From Paracoccaceae bacterium (GTDB taxonomy: Bacteria > Pseudomonadota > Alphaproteobacteria > Rhodobacterales > Rhodobacteraceae), in NCBI GenBank assembly GCA_007121055.1, contig SKMM01000336.1, positions 1 through 5,305 on the forward strand: a stretch of 5,305 nt of DNA. Reading direction: 5' to 3'. The translations under genes and the position numbers were made by a program. This document shows, in pieces, positions 1 through 5,305 of this stretch. Within the stretch, counting starts at the first letter, position 1. Every line of letters begins with the position of its first letter. Under the pieces are notes generated by a model. It saw nothing but the letters and a program-made list of their open reading frames with translations, was not told the origin of the DNA and searched no databases.

Positions 1-556
1 CGCCGGGCAGGGGGGCGGGCGGCGCCGTGTCGGCCAGGGCCGGACGGCCGCCGGCCGGGGTGTCGGCCCCGACCCATTCCTGCGGAACTTCGGCCATGCC
101 AGGCTCAGAGGGCCGCAGCGAAGGGACGGGAGGGGGGGCCACATGCCCCTGCGCGACGGCCCGGGCCAAGGCCGCCTCGACCCGCGCCTGGGCCTCCAGC
201 AGGACCTCCAGCCGGCGTTGGATCTGTGGCATCGGGTCATTGCCGCCGGGGGCTGGCGCCCCACTGGGGGCCGCGTCCCAGTTCTCCTTGCGCAGCGCCT
301 CGAGCGACGCGTGGACCCGTGCCGCCTCGGATTTCAGCGACCGTGTGACCCGCAGCATGGCCACCGCCATCCACACCAGCGCCACCGGCGCCAGCGCCCC
401 CAGAAACGCCAAGACACGCTCCCATCCGATACCGGTCGTGCCGCCGAACACCAGCAGTCCCGCCAGCACGAGCCACAGCAGCGTCACGAGAAGCCCCAGC
501 GCCTCGGCCCTGCCAAACGGCGATCCATCCCCTGCCCCGCTCCGCGGATCGGACAT
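1..556 (-). CDS. Uncharacterised two-span membrane protein with coiled-coil and Pro/Ala-rich tail (C-terminus cut off)
   Basis: I do not recognise this gene. The frame is open from an ATG at 556 to the window edge, giving 185 residues without a stop. A GGGGAG ribosome binding site lies 9 nt upstream (571-566), which supports this start. After a short polar N-terminus come two hydrophobic segments, about residues 19-38 (rich in Leu, Val and Trp) and 47-69, which should form a membrane hairpin. A charged helical stretch follows (about 70-92). A Gly/Pro/Ala linker leads to a second amphipathic, Glu/Arg/Leu-rich helix (about 109-136) with coiled-coil character. The rest (about 140-185) is low-complexity Pro/Ala and probably disordered. 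With a short N-terminus and no signal peptide, both ends are likely cytoplasmic, making it an anchored coiled-coil scaffold or adaptor. That role is inference. It lies 78 bp downstream of greA on the same strand and may be read from the greA transcript. Existence of the gene is fairly sure; function is unknown. Confidence 0.72.
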   Translation of the reverse strand, partial: MSDPRSGAGDGSPFGRAEALGLLVTLLWLVLAGLLVFGGTTGIGWERVLAFLGALAPVALVWMAVAMLRVTRSLKSEAARVHASLEALRKENWDAAPSGAPAPGGNDPMPQIQRRLEVLLEAQARVEAALARAVAQGHVAPPPVPSLRPSEPGMAEVPQEWVGADTPAGGRPALADTAPPAPLPG

Positions 557-620
557 TGCCGATGTCTCCCCGCCGATGCCGCCCGCCGTCAGGCCACGCC
601 CCGGCCCGCCCTCCGACAGG

Positions 621-634
621 CGCAGACCACTGCG
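621..634 (-). terminator. Small hairpin directly after the greA stop codon
   Basis: On the minus strand the bases immediately following the greA TGA form CGCAG-TGGT-CTGCG, a perfect 5-bp stem with a 4-nt loop. No run of T follows, so it is at best a weak or Rho-assisted terminator or a 3'-end stabiliser. The next gene on the same strand has its own ribosome binding site 78 bp further on, so partial read-through is plausible. Confidence 0.3.
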
Positions 635-1105
635 TCAGCGGTACGTGATTCTGACGACCTCATAGCTGCGCGCGCCGCGGGGGGTGGCGACCTCGACACT
701 GTCGCCCTCCTCCTTGCCGATCAGGGCGCGGGCGAGCGGCGACTTGATGTTGAGAAGCCCCTGTTCGATCGCCGCCTCGACCTCGCCCACGATGGTGTAG
801 GTGTGGGTGTCCTCGGTGTCCTCGTCGATCACTGTCACGGTGGCGCCGAACTTGATGGAGCCCGAGAGGGTGGCGGGGTCGATGACCTCGGCCCGGCCGA
901 TGATCGACTCGAGCTCGCGGATCCGGCCCTCGATGAAGCTCTGCTTTTCGCGGGCGGCGTGGTATTCGGCGTTTTCCGACAGATCCCCATGCTCGCGCGC
1001 CTCGGCGATGGCACGGATGACCGCCGGGCGCTGCTGCGATTTCAGGTCGCGTAGTTCGGCGTCAAGCGCGTCATACCCCGCGCGGGTCATCGGGATCTTT
1101 TCCAT
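635..1105 (-). CDS. greA: Transcription elongation factor GreA
   Basis: GreA enters the secondary channel of RNA polymerase and stimulates cleavage of the 3' end of the nascent RNA in backtracked complexes, so that stalled polymerase can resume. The product is 156 residues, close to the usual 156-160. The N-terminal antiparallel coiled coil (about 2-74) carries the signature GDLSENAEYHAA at 40-51. The two acidic tip residues that hold the catalytic magnesium in E. coli GreA, Asp41 and Glu44, sit at the same positions here. The C-terminal FKBP-like globular domain follows (about 80-156), with the typical GKEEGDSVEVATPRG segment. The ATG at 1105 has a GAGG 5 nt upstream (1114-1111), and the length matches the family, so the start is secure. 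It faces away from the ETF-QO gene across a 255-bp region. I see nothing abnormal in the protein. Confidence 0.97.
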   Translation of the reverse strand: MEKIPMTRAGYDALDAELRDLKSQQRPAVIRAIAEAREHGDLSENAEYHAAREKQSFIEGRIRELESIIGRAEVIDPATLSGSIKFGATVTVIDEDTEDTHTYTIVGEVEAAIEQGLLNIKSPLARALIGKEEGDSVEVATPRGARSYEVVRITYR

Positions 1106-1127
1106 CGCGGCCTCGAGAATTCAGGGA

Positions 1128-1150
1128 AGGCCCCGGGGGGTCCGGGGCCT
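1128..1150 (-). other. GC hairpin in the greA 5' leader
   Basis: AGGCCCCG (1128-1135) and CGGGGCCT (1143-1150) are perfect inverted repeats of 8 bp around a 7-nt loop. In the greA direction the stem begins only a few bases after the candidate start point and ends 13 nt before the GAGG ribosome binding site. No T-run follows on either strand, so it does not look like a classical terminator. It may protect the 5' end of the message or act as a pause or attenuation element; both are inference. Confidence 0.45.
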
Positions 1151-1160
1151 GTCGCCTTCG

Positions 1161-1189
1161 AACCTGTGCGAGGGCGGGCGCGATTGCAA
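1161..1189 (-). promoter_or_regulatory. Candidate greA promoter
   Basis: On the minus strand TTGCAA (1189-1184, 4 of 6 to the sigma-70 -35 consensus) is followed after 17 nt by CAGGTT (1166-1161, a weak -10 with 2 of 6). Transcription would start near 1154, leaving a leader of about 50 nt that opens with the hairpin at 1150-1128. The match is poor but the spacing is ideal, and -10 boxes in GC-rich alphaproteobacteria are often degenerate. Confidence 0.22.
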
Positions 1190-1231
1190 GGGGTCAGGCG
1201 GGATAGGGCTGCGGGTCGCAGGGGCCAGAGA

Positions 1232-1260
1232 TTGACCCCGCGCCACGCCGGGTCTAGGTC
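1232..1260 (+). promoter_or_regulatory. Candidate ETF-QO promoter with overlapping dyad
   Basis: TTGACC (1232-1237, 5 of 6 to the -35 consensus) is followed after 17 nt by TAGGTC (1255-1260, weak -10 keeping the leading TA). Transcription would start near 1266, giving a leader of about 95 nt. An inverted repeat GACCC (1234-1238) / GGGTC (1250-1254) with an 11-nt gap overlaps the -35 box and fills the spacer, where a dimeric repressor could bind. The dyad is short, so the operator reading is tentative. Confidence 0.3.
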
Positions 1261-1325
1261 CCGCAAGGAAATTGCGCCGAGGGGCCGCGGGATGCGCCCG
1301 TCGGTGCCTCCTGCGGCAACCCGAA

Positions 1326-1342
1326 GGGGGCTGAGGTCCCCC
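1326..1342 (+). other. G5/C5 hairpin in the ETF-QO leader
   Basis: GGGGG (1326-1330) can pair with CCCCC (1338-1342) around a 7-nt loop. It lies 9 nt upstream of the GGAG ribosome binding site of the ETF-QO gene (1352-1355). It could influence ribosome access, but a 5-bp stem of this composition is also easy to get by chance in such DNA. Confidence 0.25.
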
Positions 1343-1360
1343 CCACCATCTGGAGCGGCC

Positions 1361-3010
1361 ATGACCGGGATCGAGCGCGAGGCGATGGAATACGACGTGG
1401 TGATCGTCGGAGGCGGGCCTGCCGGCCTGTCGGCGGCGATCCGGCTCAAGCAGATCGACCCGGACCTGTCGGTGGTGCTGCTGGAGAAGGGCTCGGAGGT
1501 GGGCGCGCATATCCTGTCGGGCGCGGTTCTCGACCCGGTCGGGCTGAACCGTCTGATCCCCGACTGGAAGGACAAGGGCGCGCCGGTGAGCGTGCCGGTG
1601 ACGTCGGACGCGTTCTGGATCCTGGGCGAGGCCGGGCAGATGCGGGTGCCGAACTGGATCACGCCGCCGCTGATGAACAACCACGGCAACTACATCGTCT
1701 CGATGGCCAATGTCTGCCGCTGGCTCGCCGAACAGGCCGAGGCGCTGGGGGTCGAGGTGTTTTCCGGCATGGCCTGTTCGGAGGTCGTCTGGGACGGCAC
1801 CCGCGTGAAGGGCGTGGTGGCCGGCGAATTCGGCAAGAATCCCGACGGCAACCCCGGCCCGAACTACGAGCCGGGGATGGAGCTGCACGGCAAATACGTG
1901 TTCCTCGCCGAGGGCGCGCGCGGCCACCTCTCCAAGGAGGTCATCGAGAAGCTCGACCTGCGCAAGCATTCCGGGCCGCAGAAATACGGGCTGGGCATGA
2001 AGGAGATCTGGGAAATCGACCCGGAGAAGCACAAGCCCGGCACCGTCATCCACACCATGGGCTGGCCGCTGGAGCGCAACGCCGGCGGCGGCGGCTTCAT
2101 CTACCACATCGACAACAATCAGGTGTACGTCGGGATGGTGGTGCACCTGAACTACGTCAACCCGTACCTGTACCCGTATGGCGAGTTCCAGCGCTTCAAG
2201 CACCACAGCATGATCGCGGAGCTGCTCAAGGGCGGCAAGCGCATCGCCTATGGCGCGCGGGCGGTCAGCGAGGGCGGCTACCAGGCCATCCCGCAGACCG
2301 CCTTCGAGGGGGGCGCGCTGCTGGGCTGTGCCGCGGGCCTCGTGAATGTCCCGCGGATCAAGGGCAACCACAACGCGATGCTGTCGGGCATCGCCGCGGC
2401 CGAAGCGGCGGCAAGGGCGCTCAAGGCCGGCCGGTCGGGCGACGTGCTGGCCGACTATGACCGCGAACTGAAGCGCGGGCCGGTGGGCCGCGACCTGAAA
2501 CCCGTGCGCAACGTCAAGCCGCTGTGGTCGCACCGCGGGCTGGCCGCCTCGCTGACGCTGGGCGGCTTCGACATGTGGGTGGCCAACCTGACGGGCTGGA
2601 ACCCGCTGGGCACGCTGAAGCACAAGAACACCGACGCGGCCGCCACCGAACCGGCGGCGAAGCACAAGCCCATCGACTACCCCAAGCCCGACGGCGTGCT
2701 CAGCTTCGACCGGCTGACCAATGTGGCCTATTCCTTCACCAACCACGCCGAAGGGCAGCCCGCGCATCTGACGCTGAAGGATCCCAGCGTGCCCATCGAG
2801 GTAAACCTGCCGAAATACGCCGAACCCGCGGTGCGCTACTGCCCGGCGGGGGTGTACGAGGTGGTGGAGAAGGAGGGCGAGAAGCCGCGCTTCGTGATCA
2901 ACTACCAGAACTGCGTGCACTGCAAGACCTGCGACATCAAGGACCCCAGCCAGAACATCCACTGGGTCGCCCCGCAGGGCGGCGAGGGTCCGAACTATCC
3001 AAACATGTAA
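1361..3010 (+). CDS. Electron transfer flavoprotein-ubiquinone oxidoreductase (ETF-QO, ETF dehydrogenase)
   Basis: This membrane-surface enzyme takes electrons from reduced electron transfer flavoprotein (ETF), loaded by acyl-CoA and other flavin dehydrogenases, and passes them through a 4Fe-4S cluster and FAD to ubiquinone. The product has 549 residues, a normal bacterial length. The FAD-binding motif YDVVIVGGGPAGLSAA starts at residue 11, with GGGPAG at 17-22 and the ribose-binding Glu42 closing the second strand. Family hallmarks follow: GAHILSG (48-54), GLGMKEIWEI (from 210), GWPLERNAGGGGFIYH (from 234, near the quinone site) and KGNHNAMLSG. Near the C-terminus Cys494, Cys518, Cys521 and Cys524 form the 4Fe-4S ligand set. 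The ATG at 1361 has GGAG 5 nt upstream and gives an N-terminus running directly into the FAD fold. An in-frame ATG at 1292 also has a GAGGGG upstream but would add 23 Pro/Arg-rich residues, so it is less likely. The partner ETF genes are not in the window. Confidence 0.97.
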   Translation: MTGIEREAMEYDVVIVGGGPAGLSAAIRLKQIDPDLSVVLLEKGSEVGAHILSGAVLDPVGLNRLIPDWKDKGAPVSVPVTSDAFWILGEAGQMRVPNWITPPLMNNHGNYIVSMANVCRWLAEQAEALGVEVFSGMACSEVVWDGTRVKGVVAGEFGKNPDGNPGPNYEPGMELHGKYVFLAEGARGHLSKEVIEKLDLRKHSGPQKYGLGMKEIWEIDPEKHKPGTVIHTMGWPLERNAGGGGFIYHIDNNQVYVGMVVHLNYVNPYLYPYGEFQRFKHHSMIAELLKGGKRIAYGARAVSEGGYQAIPQTAFEGGALLGCAAGLVNVPRIKGNHNAMLSGIAAAEAAARALKAGRSGDVLADYDRELKRGPVGRDLKPVRNVKPLWSHRGLAASLTLGGFDMWVANLTGWNPLGTLKHKNTDAAATEPAAKHKPIDYPKPDGVLSFDRLTNVAYSFTNHAEGQPAHLTLKDPSVPIEVNLPKYAEPAVRYCPAGVYEVVEKEGEKPRFVINYQNCVHCKTCDIKDPSQNIHWVAPQGGEGPNYPNM

Positions 3011-3028
3011 CGGGCCCAAGATGTGACT

Positions 3029-3067
3029 GGGCGCGCGCCGGACAGGTCGAGGCCCGGCGCGCGGCCC
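3029..3067 (+). terminator. Strong GC stem-loop after the ETF-QO gene
   Basis: GCGCGCCGG (3033-3041) pairs perfectly with CCGGCGCGC (3054-3062) around a 12-nt loop. The stem extends by GGGC (3029-3032) with GCCC (3064-3067) past one bulged G. It starts 18 nt after the ETF-QO stop and should be very stable. There is no T-run after it, so it fits a non-canonical or Rho-assisted terminator or a message-stabilising 3' structure. It suggests ETF-QO is transcribed separately from the downstream TPR gene. Confidence 0.45.
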
Positions 3068-3233
3068 GCTCTCACGGACGACATCGGAAGGCCGCCCCCC
3101 GAAGACCGGAGGGCAGGGCCTGCACCGGTCAGCGGGCCTCGGGCGGACTGGCCTTGCCCTGCTCCGGGGGCCGCGGGGTGCCGGCTGCGGCATCACGGTC
3201 GGGTCAGCTTGGGGGCGGGGCGGGACGTGCGCA
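3068..3233. other. Intergenic stretch without a recognisable gene
   Basis: The ETF-QO stop and the TPR gene start are 282 bp apart. Apart from the stem-loop (3029-3067) and the promoter and ribosome binding site further right, this part holds nothing I recognise. A reading frame continuous with the TPR gene is open from a GTG at 3023, but its translation is Arg/Pro-rich low complexity with no family resemblance, and that GTG lies upstream of the terminator-like stem. I treat it as non-coding. Confidence 0.5.
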
Positions 3234-3263
3234 TTGCCATGGGGCCTCGGGCTGCCTTAGGCT
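3234..3263 (+). promoter_or_regulatory. Candidate promoter of the TPR-ispE unit
   Basis: TTGCCA (3234-3239, 5 of 6 to the -35 consensus) and TAGGCT (3258-3263, keeping the conserved T1, A2 and T6 of the -10 box) are separated by 18 nt. Transcription would start near 3270, just before the AGAGAAAGG ribosome binding site, giving a short leader of about 23 nt to a TTG start. If right, the in-frame ATG at 3239 lies inside the -35 box and cannot be the start codon. Confidence 0.35.
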
Positions 3264-3276
3264 GCGCAGACACACC

Positions 3277-3285
3277 AGAGAAAGG
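3277..3285 (+). promoter_or_regulatory. Ribosome binding site selecting the TTG start of the TPR gene
   Basis: AGAGAAAGG matches the AGAAAGG part of the consensus sequence complementary to the 16S rRNA 3' end. It sits 7 nt before the TTG at 3293. The next in-frame start, ATG at 3326, is preceded only by C-rich sequence with no Shine-Dalgarno match. This favours TTG as the initiation codon. Confidence 0.5.
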
Positions 3286-3292
3286 CCGCCGG

Positions 3293-5041
3293 TTGCCCCT
3301 TCGCTCGCTCCCCGCCCGCCTGCCAATGCCCCTGCGCGCCCCCCTGACCGGGGGTCTGGTTGCCCTGATGCTTGCCACCGCCCCGCCCGCCGGAGCGGAA
3401 ACCGCGCCGGGCTACACCGCCGCCGGCGCCTATCTCGCAGCACGTCAGGCGATGGGCGCGCAGGATTTCGCCGCGGCCACACCGTTCCTGGATCGAGTGC
3501 TTGAGGTCCTGCCGGAGGACGGCCAGGTCAAGGAGAACCTCGTGGTCGCGCGCATGGCGCTGGGCGATCTGCAGGGCGCGCGCGAAGCTGCGGAGCTGCT
3601 GCGCGGCCATGGCAGCCAGGCAGGCCGGCTGGTGCGGCTGGCGGCGCTGATGGCCGAGGATGCCCATGAGGAGGTTCTGGCCGAGCTCGACGCGGGCCAG
3701 GGCCTGGGCGCGCTGTTCGACCCGCTGCTGCGGGGCTGGACGCTGATCGCGCTGGGGCGGATGTCGGACGGACTGGCGGCCTTCGAGGAGGTCGGCCAGC
3801 TGAGCGGGATGGAGGCGTTCGGGCTTTATCATAACGCGCTGGCGCTGGCGCTGGCGGGCGATGCCGAGAGGGCCGAGGCGATCCTGTCGGGCGCGGCGGC
3901 GGGGCCGTTGCGCATGACCCGCCGGGGCCTGGAGGCGCAGGCCGAAGTGATGAGCCAGCTCGACCGCGGCGAGGAAGCCGCGGCGATGCTGGCCGAGATC
4001 TTTGGCGAGGATCCGGATCTGGCGCAGCTGCGGGCGGCGCTGACCGAGGGCGCGCCCCTGCCCTTCACTGTCGTCACCCGGCCCCGCGACGGCATGGCCG
4101 AGGTATTCTATGACATCGCGGGCGCGCTGCAGGGGGATGCAGCGGATGCCTTTACGCTGACACTGTCGCGGGTGGCCGAGGCGCTGCGGCCCGATCATGT
4201 CCCGGCACGGCTTATGTCGGCGCGGATGCTCGGGACGATGGGGCAGTACGACCTGGCGGTTGCGGCCTATGCCTCGGTGCCTCCTGAGGCGCCCGGCTTC
4301 GTGATGGCCGAGCTGGGCCGGGCCGAGGCGCTGGAGCGCTCGGGCGAGGCAGAGGCCGCACAGGCGGTTCTGGAGGCCTTGGCCGAGAGCCATCCGCAAT
4401 TCGCCGTGGTGCATATCTCGCTGGGCGACCTGCTGCGCCGCGAACGACAGTTCGACGCGGCAAGCCAGGCCTATGACGCCGCGCTGGAGCTTCTGGGCGA
4501 GCCGTTGCCTAACCACTGGCCGGTGTGGTTCAGCCGGGCCATCACCCACGAGCGCGAGGGGCGCTGGCCCCAGGCCGAGGCCGATTTCCGCCAGGCGCTC
4601 GAGCTGAACCCAGAGCAGCCGCATGTGCTGAATTACCTCGGCTACAGCCTGGTCGAGCGGCGCGAGAGCCTCGACGAGGCGCTGGAGATGATCCGCCGCG
4701 CCGTCGCCGGCGAGCCCGACAGCGGCTACATCGTCGACTCGCTGGGTTGGGCGTATTACCGGCTGGGGCGCTTCGACGAGGCGCTGGAGCACATGGAGCG
4801 CGCGGTGGAGCTGATGCCCACCGATGCGGTTCTGAACGACCATCTGGGCGACGTGTTCTGGGCGCTGGGGCGCAAGCGCGAGGCGCGGTTCCAGTGGCAG
4901 CGCGCGCTGTCGCTGGGCCCGGCCGACGATCTGGACATGGACCGCATTCGGCGCAAGCTGGACGAGGGGCTGGACGCGGTGCTTGTGGACGAGGGCGCCG
5001 AGCCGCACCATCCGGTTGCAGAGGTTCGTCGTGGCCACTGA
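3293..5041 (+). CDS. Exported tetratricopeptide-repeat (TPR) protein, LbcA/PA4667-like family
   Basis: This is a 582-residue TPR protein, probably a periplasmic scaffold for protein-protein contacts. An Arg-containing n-region and a hydrophobic core (about 19-31) end in AGA at 33-35, a good signal peptidase I site before Glu36. The family resemblance is strongest at the C-terminus, where TPR units are clear at about 302-334, 335-369, 370-403, 408-441, 442-476, 477-511 and 512-545. They include NYLGYSLVERRESLDEAL, DSLGWAYYRLGRFDEAL and NDHLGDVFWALGRKREARF, typical of the proteobacterial family that I recall includes Pseudomonas aeruginosa LbcA, the lipoprotein partner of protease CtpA. Less regular repeats lie at 44-77 and across 78-250. 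Unlike LbcA it has no lipobox; the protein has no cysteine at all. The TTG start is chosen for its ribosome binding site; ATG at 3326 (571 residues) would still leave a signal peptide. The 3' end overlaps ispE. Exact role is not established by the sequence. Confidence 0.88.
   Translation: MPLRSLPARLPMPLRAPLTGGLVALMLATAPPAGAETAPGYTAAGAYLAARQAMGAQDFAAATPFLDRVLEVLPEDGQVKENLVVARMALGDLQGAREAAELLRGHGSQAGRLVRLAALMAEDAHEEVLAELDAGQGLGALFDPLLRGWTLIALGRMSDGLAAFEEVGQLSGMEAFGLYHNALALALAGDAERAEAILSGAAAGPLRMTRRGLEAQAEVMSQLDRGEEAAAMLAEIFGEDPDLAQLRAALTEGAPLPFTVVTRPRDGMAEVFYDIAGALQGDAADAFTLTLSRVAEALRPDHVPARLMSARMLGTMGQYDLAVAAYASVPPEAPGFVMAELGRAEALERSGEAEAAQAVLEALAESHPQFAVVHISLGDLLRRERQFDAASQAYDAALELLGEPLPNHWPVWFSRAITHEREGRWPQAEADFRQALELNPEQPHVLNYLGYSLVERRESLDEALEMIRRAVAGEPDSGYIVDSLGWAYYRLGRFDEALEHMERAVELMPTDAVLNDHLGDVFWALGRKREARFQWQRALSLGPADDLDMDRIRRKLDEGLDAVLVDEGAEPHHPVAEVRRGH
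5020..5024 (+). promoter_or_regulatory. Ribosome binding site of ispE inside the TPR gene
   Basis: AGAGG ends 6 nt before the GTG at 5031 and lies within the last codons of the TPR gene. It fixes the GTG as the ispE start and indicates that ribosomes finishing the TPR gene can reinitiate there. Confidence 0.6.
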
Positions 5042-5305
5042 GGCCACCGAGGACAAGGCGCCGCCGCAGGCCGGGCTGGAGGAGTTCGCGCCAGCCAAGG
5101 TCAACCTGACGCTGCATGTGACGGGGCGGCGGGCGGACGGGTACCATCTGCTCGACAGTCTGGTGGTTTTCGCGGGCGTGGGTGATCTGCTGCGGTTGCG
5201 CGCCGCCCAGGCGCTGTCGCTGGCGCTGGAGGGGCCGTTCGCGCGCAGCGTGCCCGCGGGGGAAGACAATCTGGTGCTGCGCGCGGCGGGGGCGCTGGGG
5301 CGCAA
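5031..5305 (+). CDS. ispE: 4-diphosphocytidyl-2-C-methyl-D-erythritol kinase, N-terminal part
   Basis: IspE phosphorylates the 2-hydroxyl of CDP-methylerythritol with ATP, the fourth step of the methylerythritol phosphate (MEP) route to isopentenyl and dimethylallyl diphosphate; it is cytosolic and belongs to the GHMP kinases. Only 91 codons are present before the window ends, against a usual total near 280-300. The N-terminal signature is clear: APAKVNLTLHVTGRRADGYH at 20-39, followed by LLDSLVVF. Lys23 and Asn25 correspond to Lys10 and Asn12 of E. coli IspE, and Tyr38-His39 to its cytidine-binding Tyr25-His26. The segment PAGEDNLVLRAAGAL (about 74-88) matches the family's next conserved block. 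The catalytic Asp and the glycine-rich ATP loop would lie beyond the edge. The GTG start overlaps the TPR gene's stop by 11 nt. The first 18 residues are a polar extension relative to E. coli. Confidence 0.93.
   Translation, partial: MATEATEDKAPPQAGLEEFAPAKVNLTLHVTGRRADGYHLLDSLVVFAGVGDLLRLRAAQALSLALEGPFARSVPAGEDNLVLRAAGALGR

Noticed and set aside
27..1054. Plus-strand open frames across the left end and greA
   Set aside because: They overlap greA and the membrane protein on the opposite strand. Their translations are low-complexity Arg/Pro/Ser with no motifs or convincing ribosome binding sites.
1329..1353. Faint resemblance to a thiamine pyrophosphate riboswitch (GGCTGAG followed by ATCTGG)
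   Set aside because: The two boxes are far too close, the remaining conserved helices are missing, and ETF-QO has no link to thiamine.
1166..1360. Extended N-terminus of ETF-QO from an upstream start (1166 or 1292)
   Set aside because: The added residues are Arg/Pro-rich and unlike any ETF-QO. The ATG at 1361 has its own GGAG and gives the normal family length, and the candidate promoter lies within the longer extension.
1121..3196. Long open minus-strand frame opposite the ETF-QO gene (691 codons)
   Set aside because: It is an antisense shadow. The plus strand carries complete FAD and 4Fe-4S motifs of ETF-QO, and the antisense product shows no recognisable domain.
143..3338. Shared 13-mer ATGCCCCTGCGCG at 143-155 and 3326-3338
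   Set aside because: One copy is antisense within the membrane protein gene and the other is in the TPR signal peptide. A single short GC-rich match without flanking similarity is expected by chance.
3257..5305. Long open minus-strand frame opposite the TPR gene and ispE (over 680 codons)
   Set aside because: It mirrors the codon bias of the GC-rich plus-strand genes. Its translation is Arg/Gln/Ala-rich without family motifs, while the opposite strand encodes a clear TPR protein and IspE.

Overview
The window is very GC-rich (about 70% by eye). It carries a gene set and gene order typical of an alphaproteobacterium, most likely of the Rhodobacterales (Rhodobacter/Paracoccus/Rhodovulum type). 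This placement rests on the protein sequences and codon use as read by eye. No ribosomal marker is present. I see no mobile element, CRISPR array, tRNA or rRNA, and every gene has the same GC-rich codon style, so the window looks like ordinary core chromosome.

Left part, minus strand: greA (transcript cleavage factor, 635-1105) is followed 78 bp downstream by the first 185 codons of an unrecognised membrane protein with two predicted membrane spans and a coiled-coil, Pro/Ala-rich tail (556 to 1, cut by the window edge).

Middle: a 255-bp divergent intergenic region (1106-1360) separates greA from the plus-strand gene for electron transfer flavoprotein-ubiquinone oxidoreductase (ETF-QO, 1361-3010). 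It holds candidate sigma-70-type promoters facing both ways, a small dyad overlapping the ETF-QO promoter and a GC hairpin at the start of the greA leader.

Right part, plus strand: after a strong GC hairpin (3029-3067) and a candidate promoter (3234-3263) comes a 582-residue exported TPR protein (3293-5041). Its stop codon overlaps the GTG start of ispE (5031 onward, cut by the window edge), so these two look translationally coupled. ETF-QO feeds electrons from acyl-CoA and other flavin dehydrogenases into the quinone pool. IspE makes an isoprenoid precursor in the MEP pathway, which also supplies the quinone side chain. The TPR protein resembles the family that includes Pseudomonas LbcA, which also lies upstream of ispE (with lolB between).

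I found no convincing unknown system. The most useful leads are the exported TPR protein coupled to ispE, the uncharacterised two-span coiled-coil protein behind greA, and the regulatory layout of the greA/ETF-QO divergent region.
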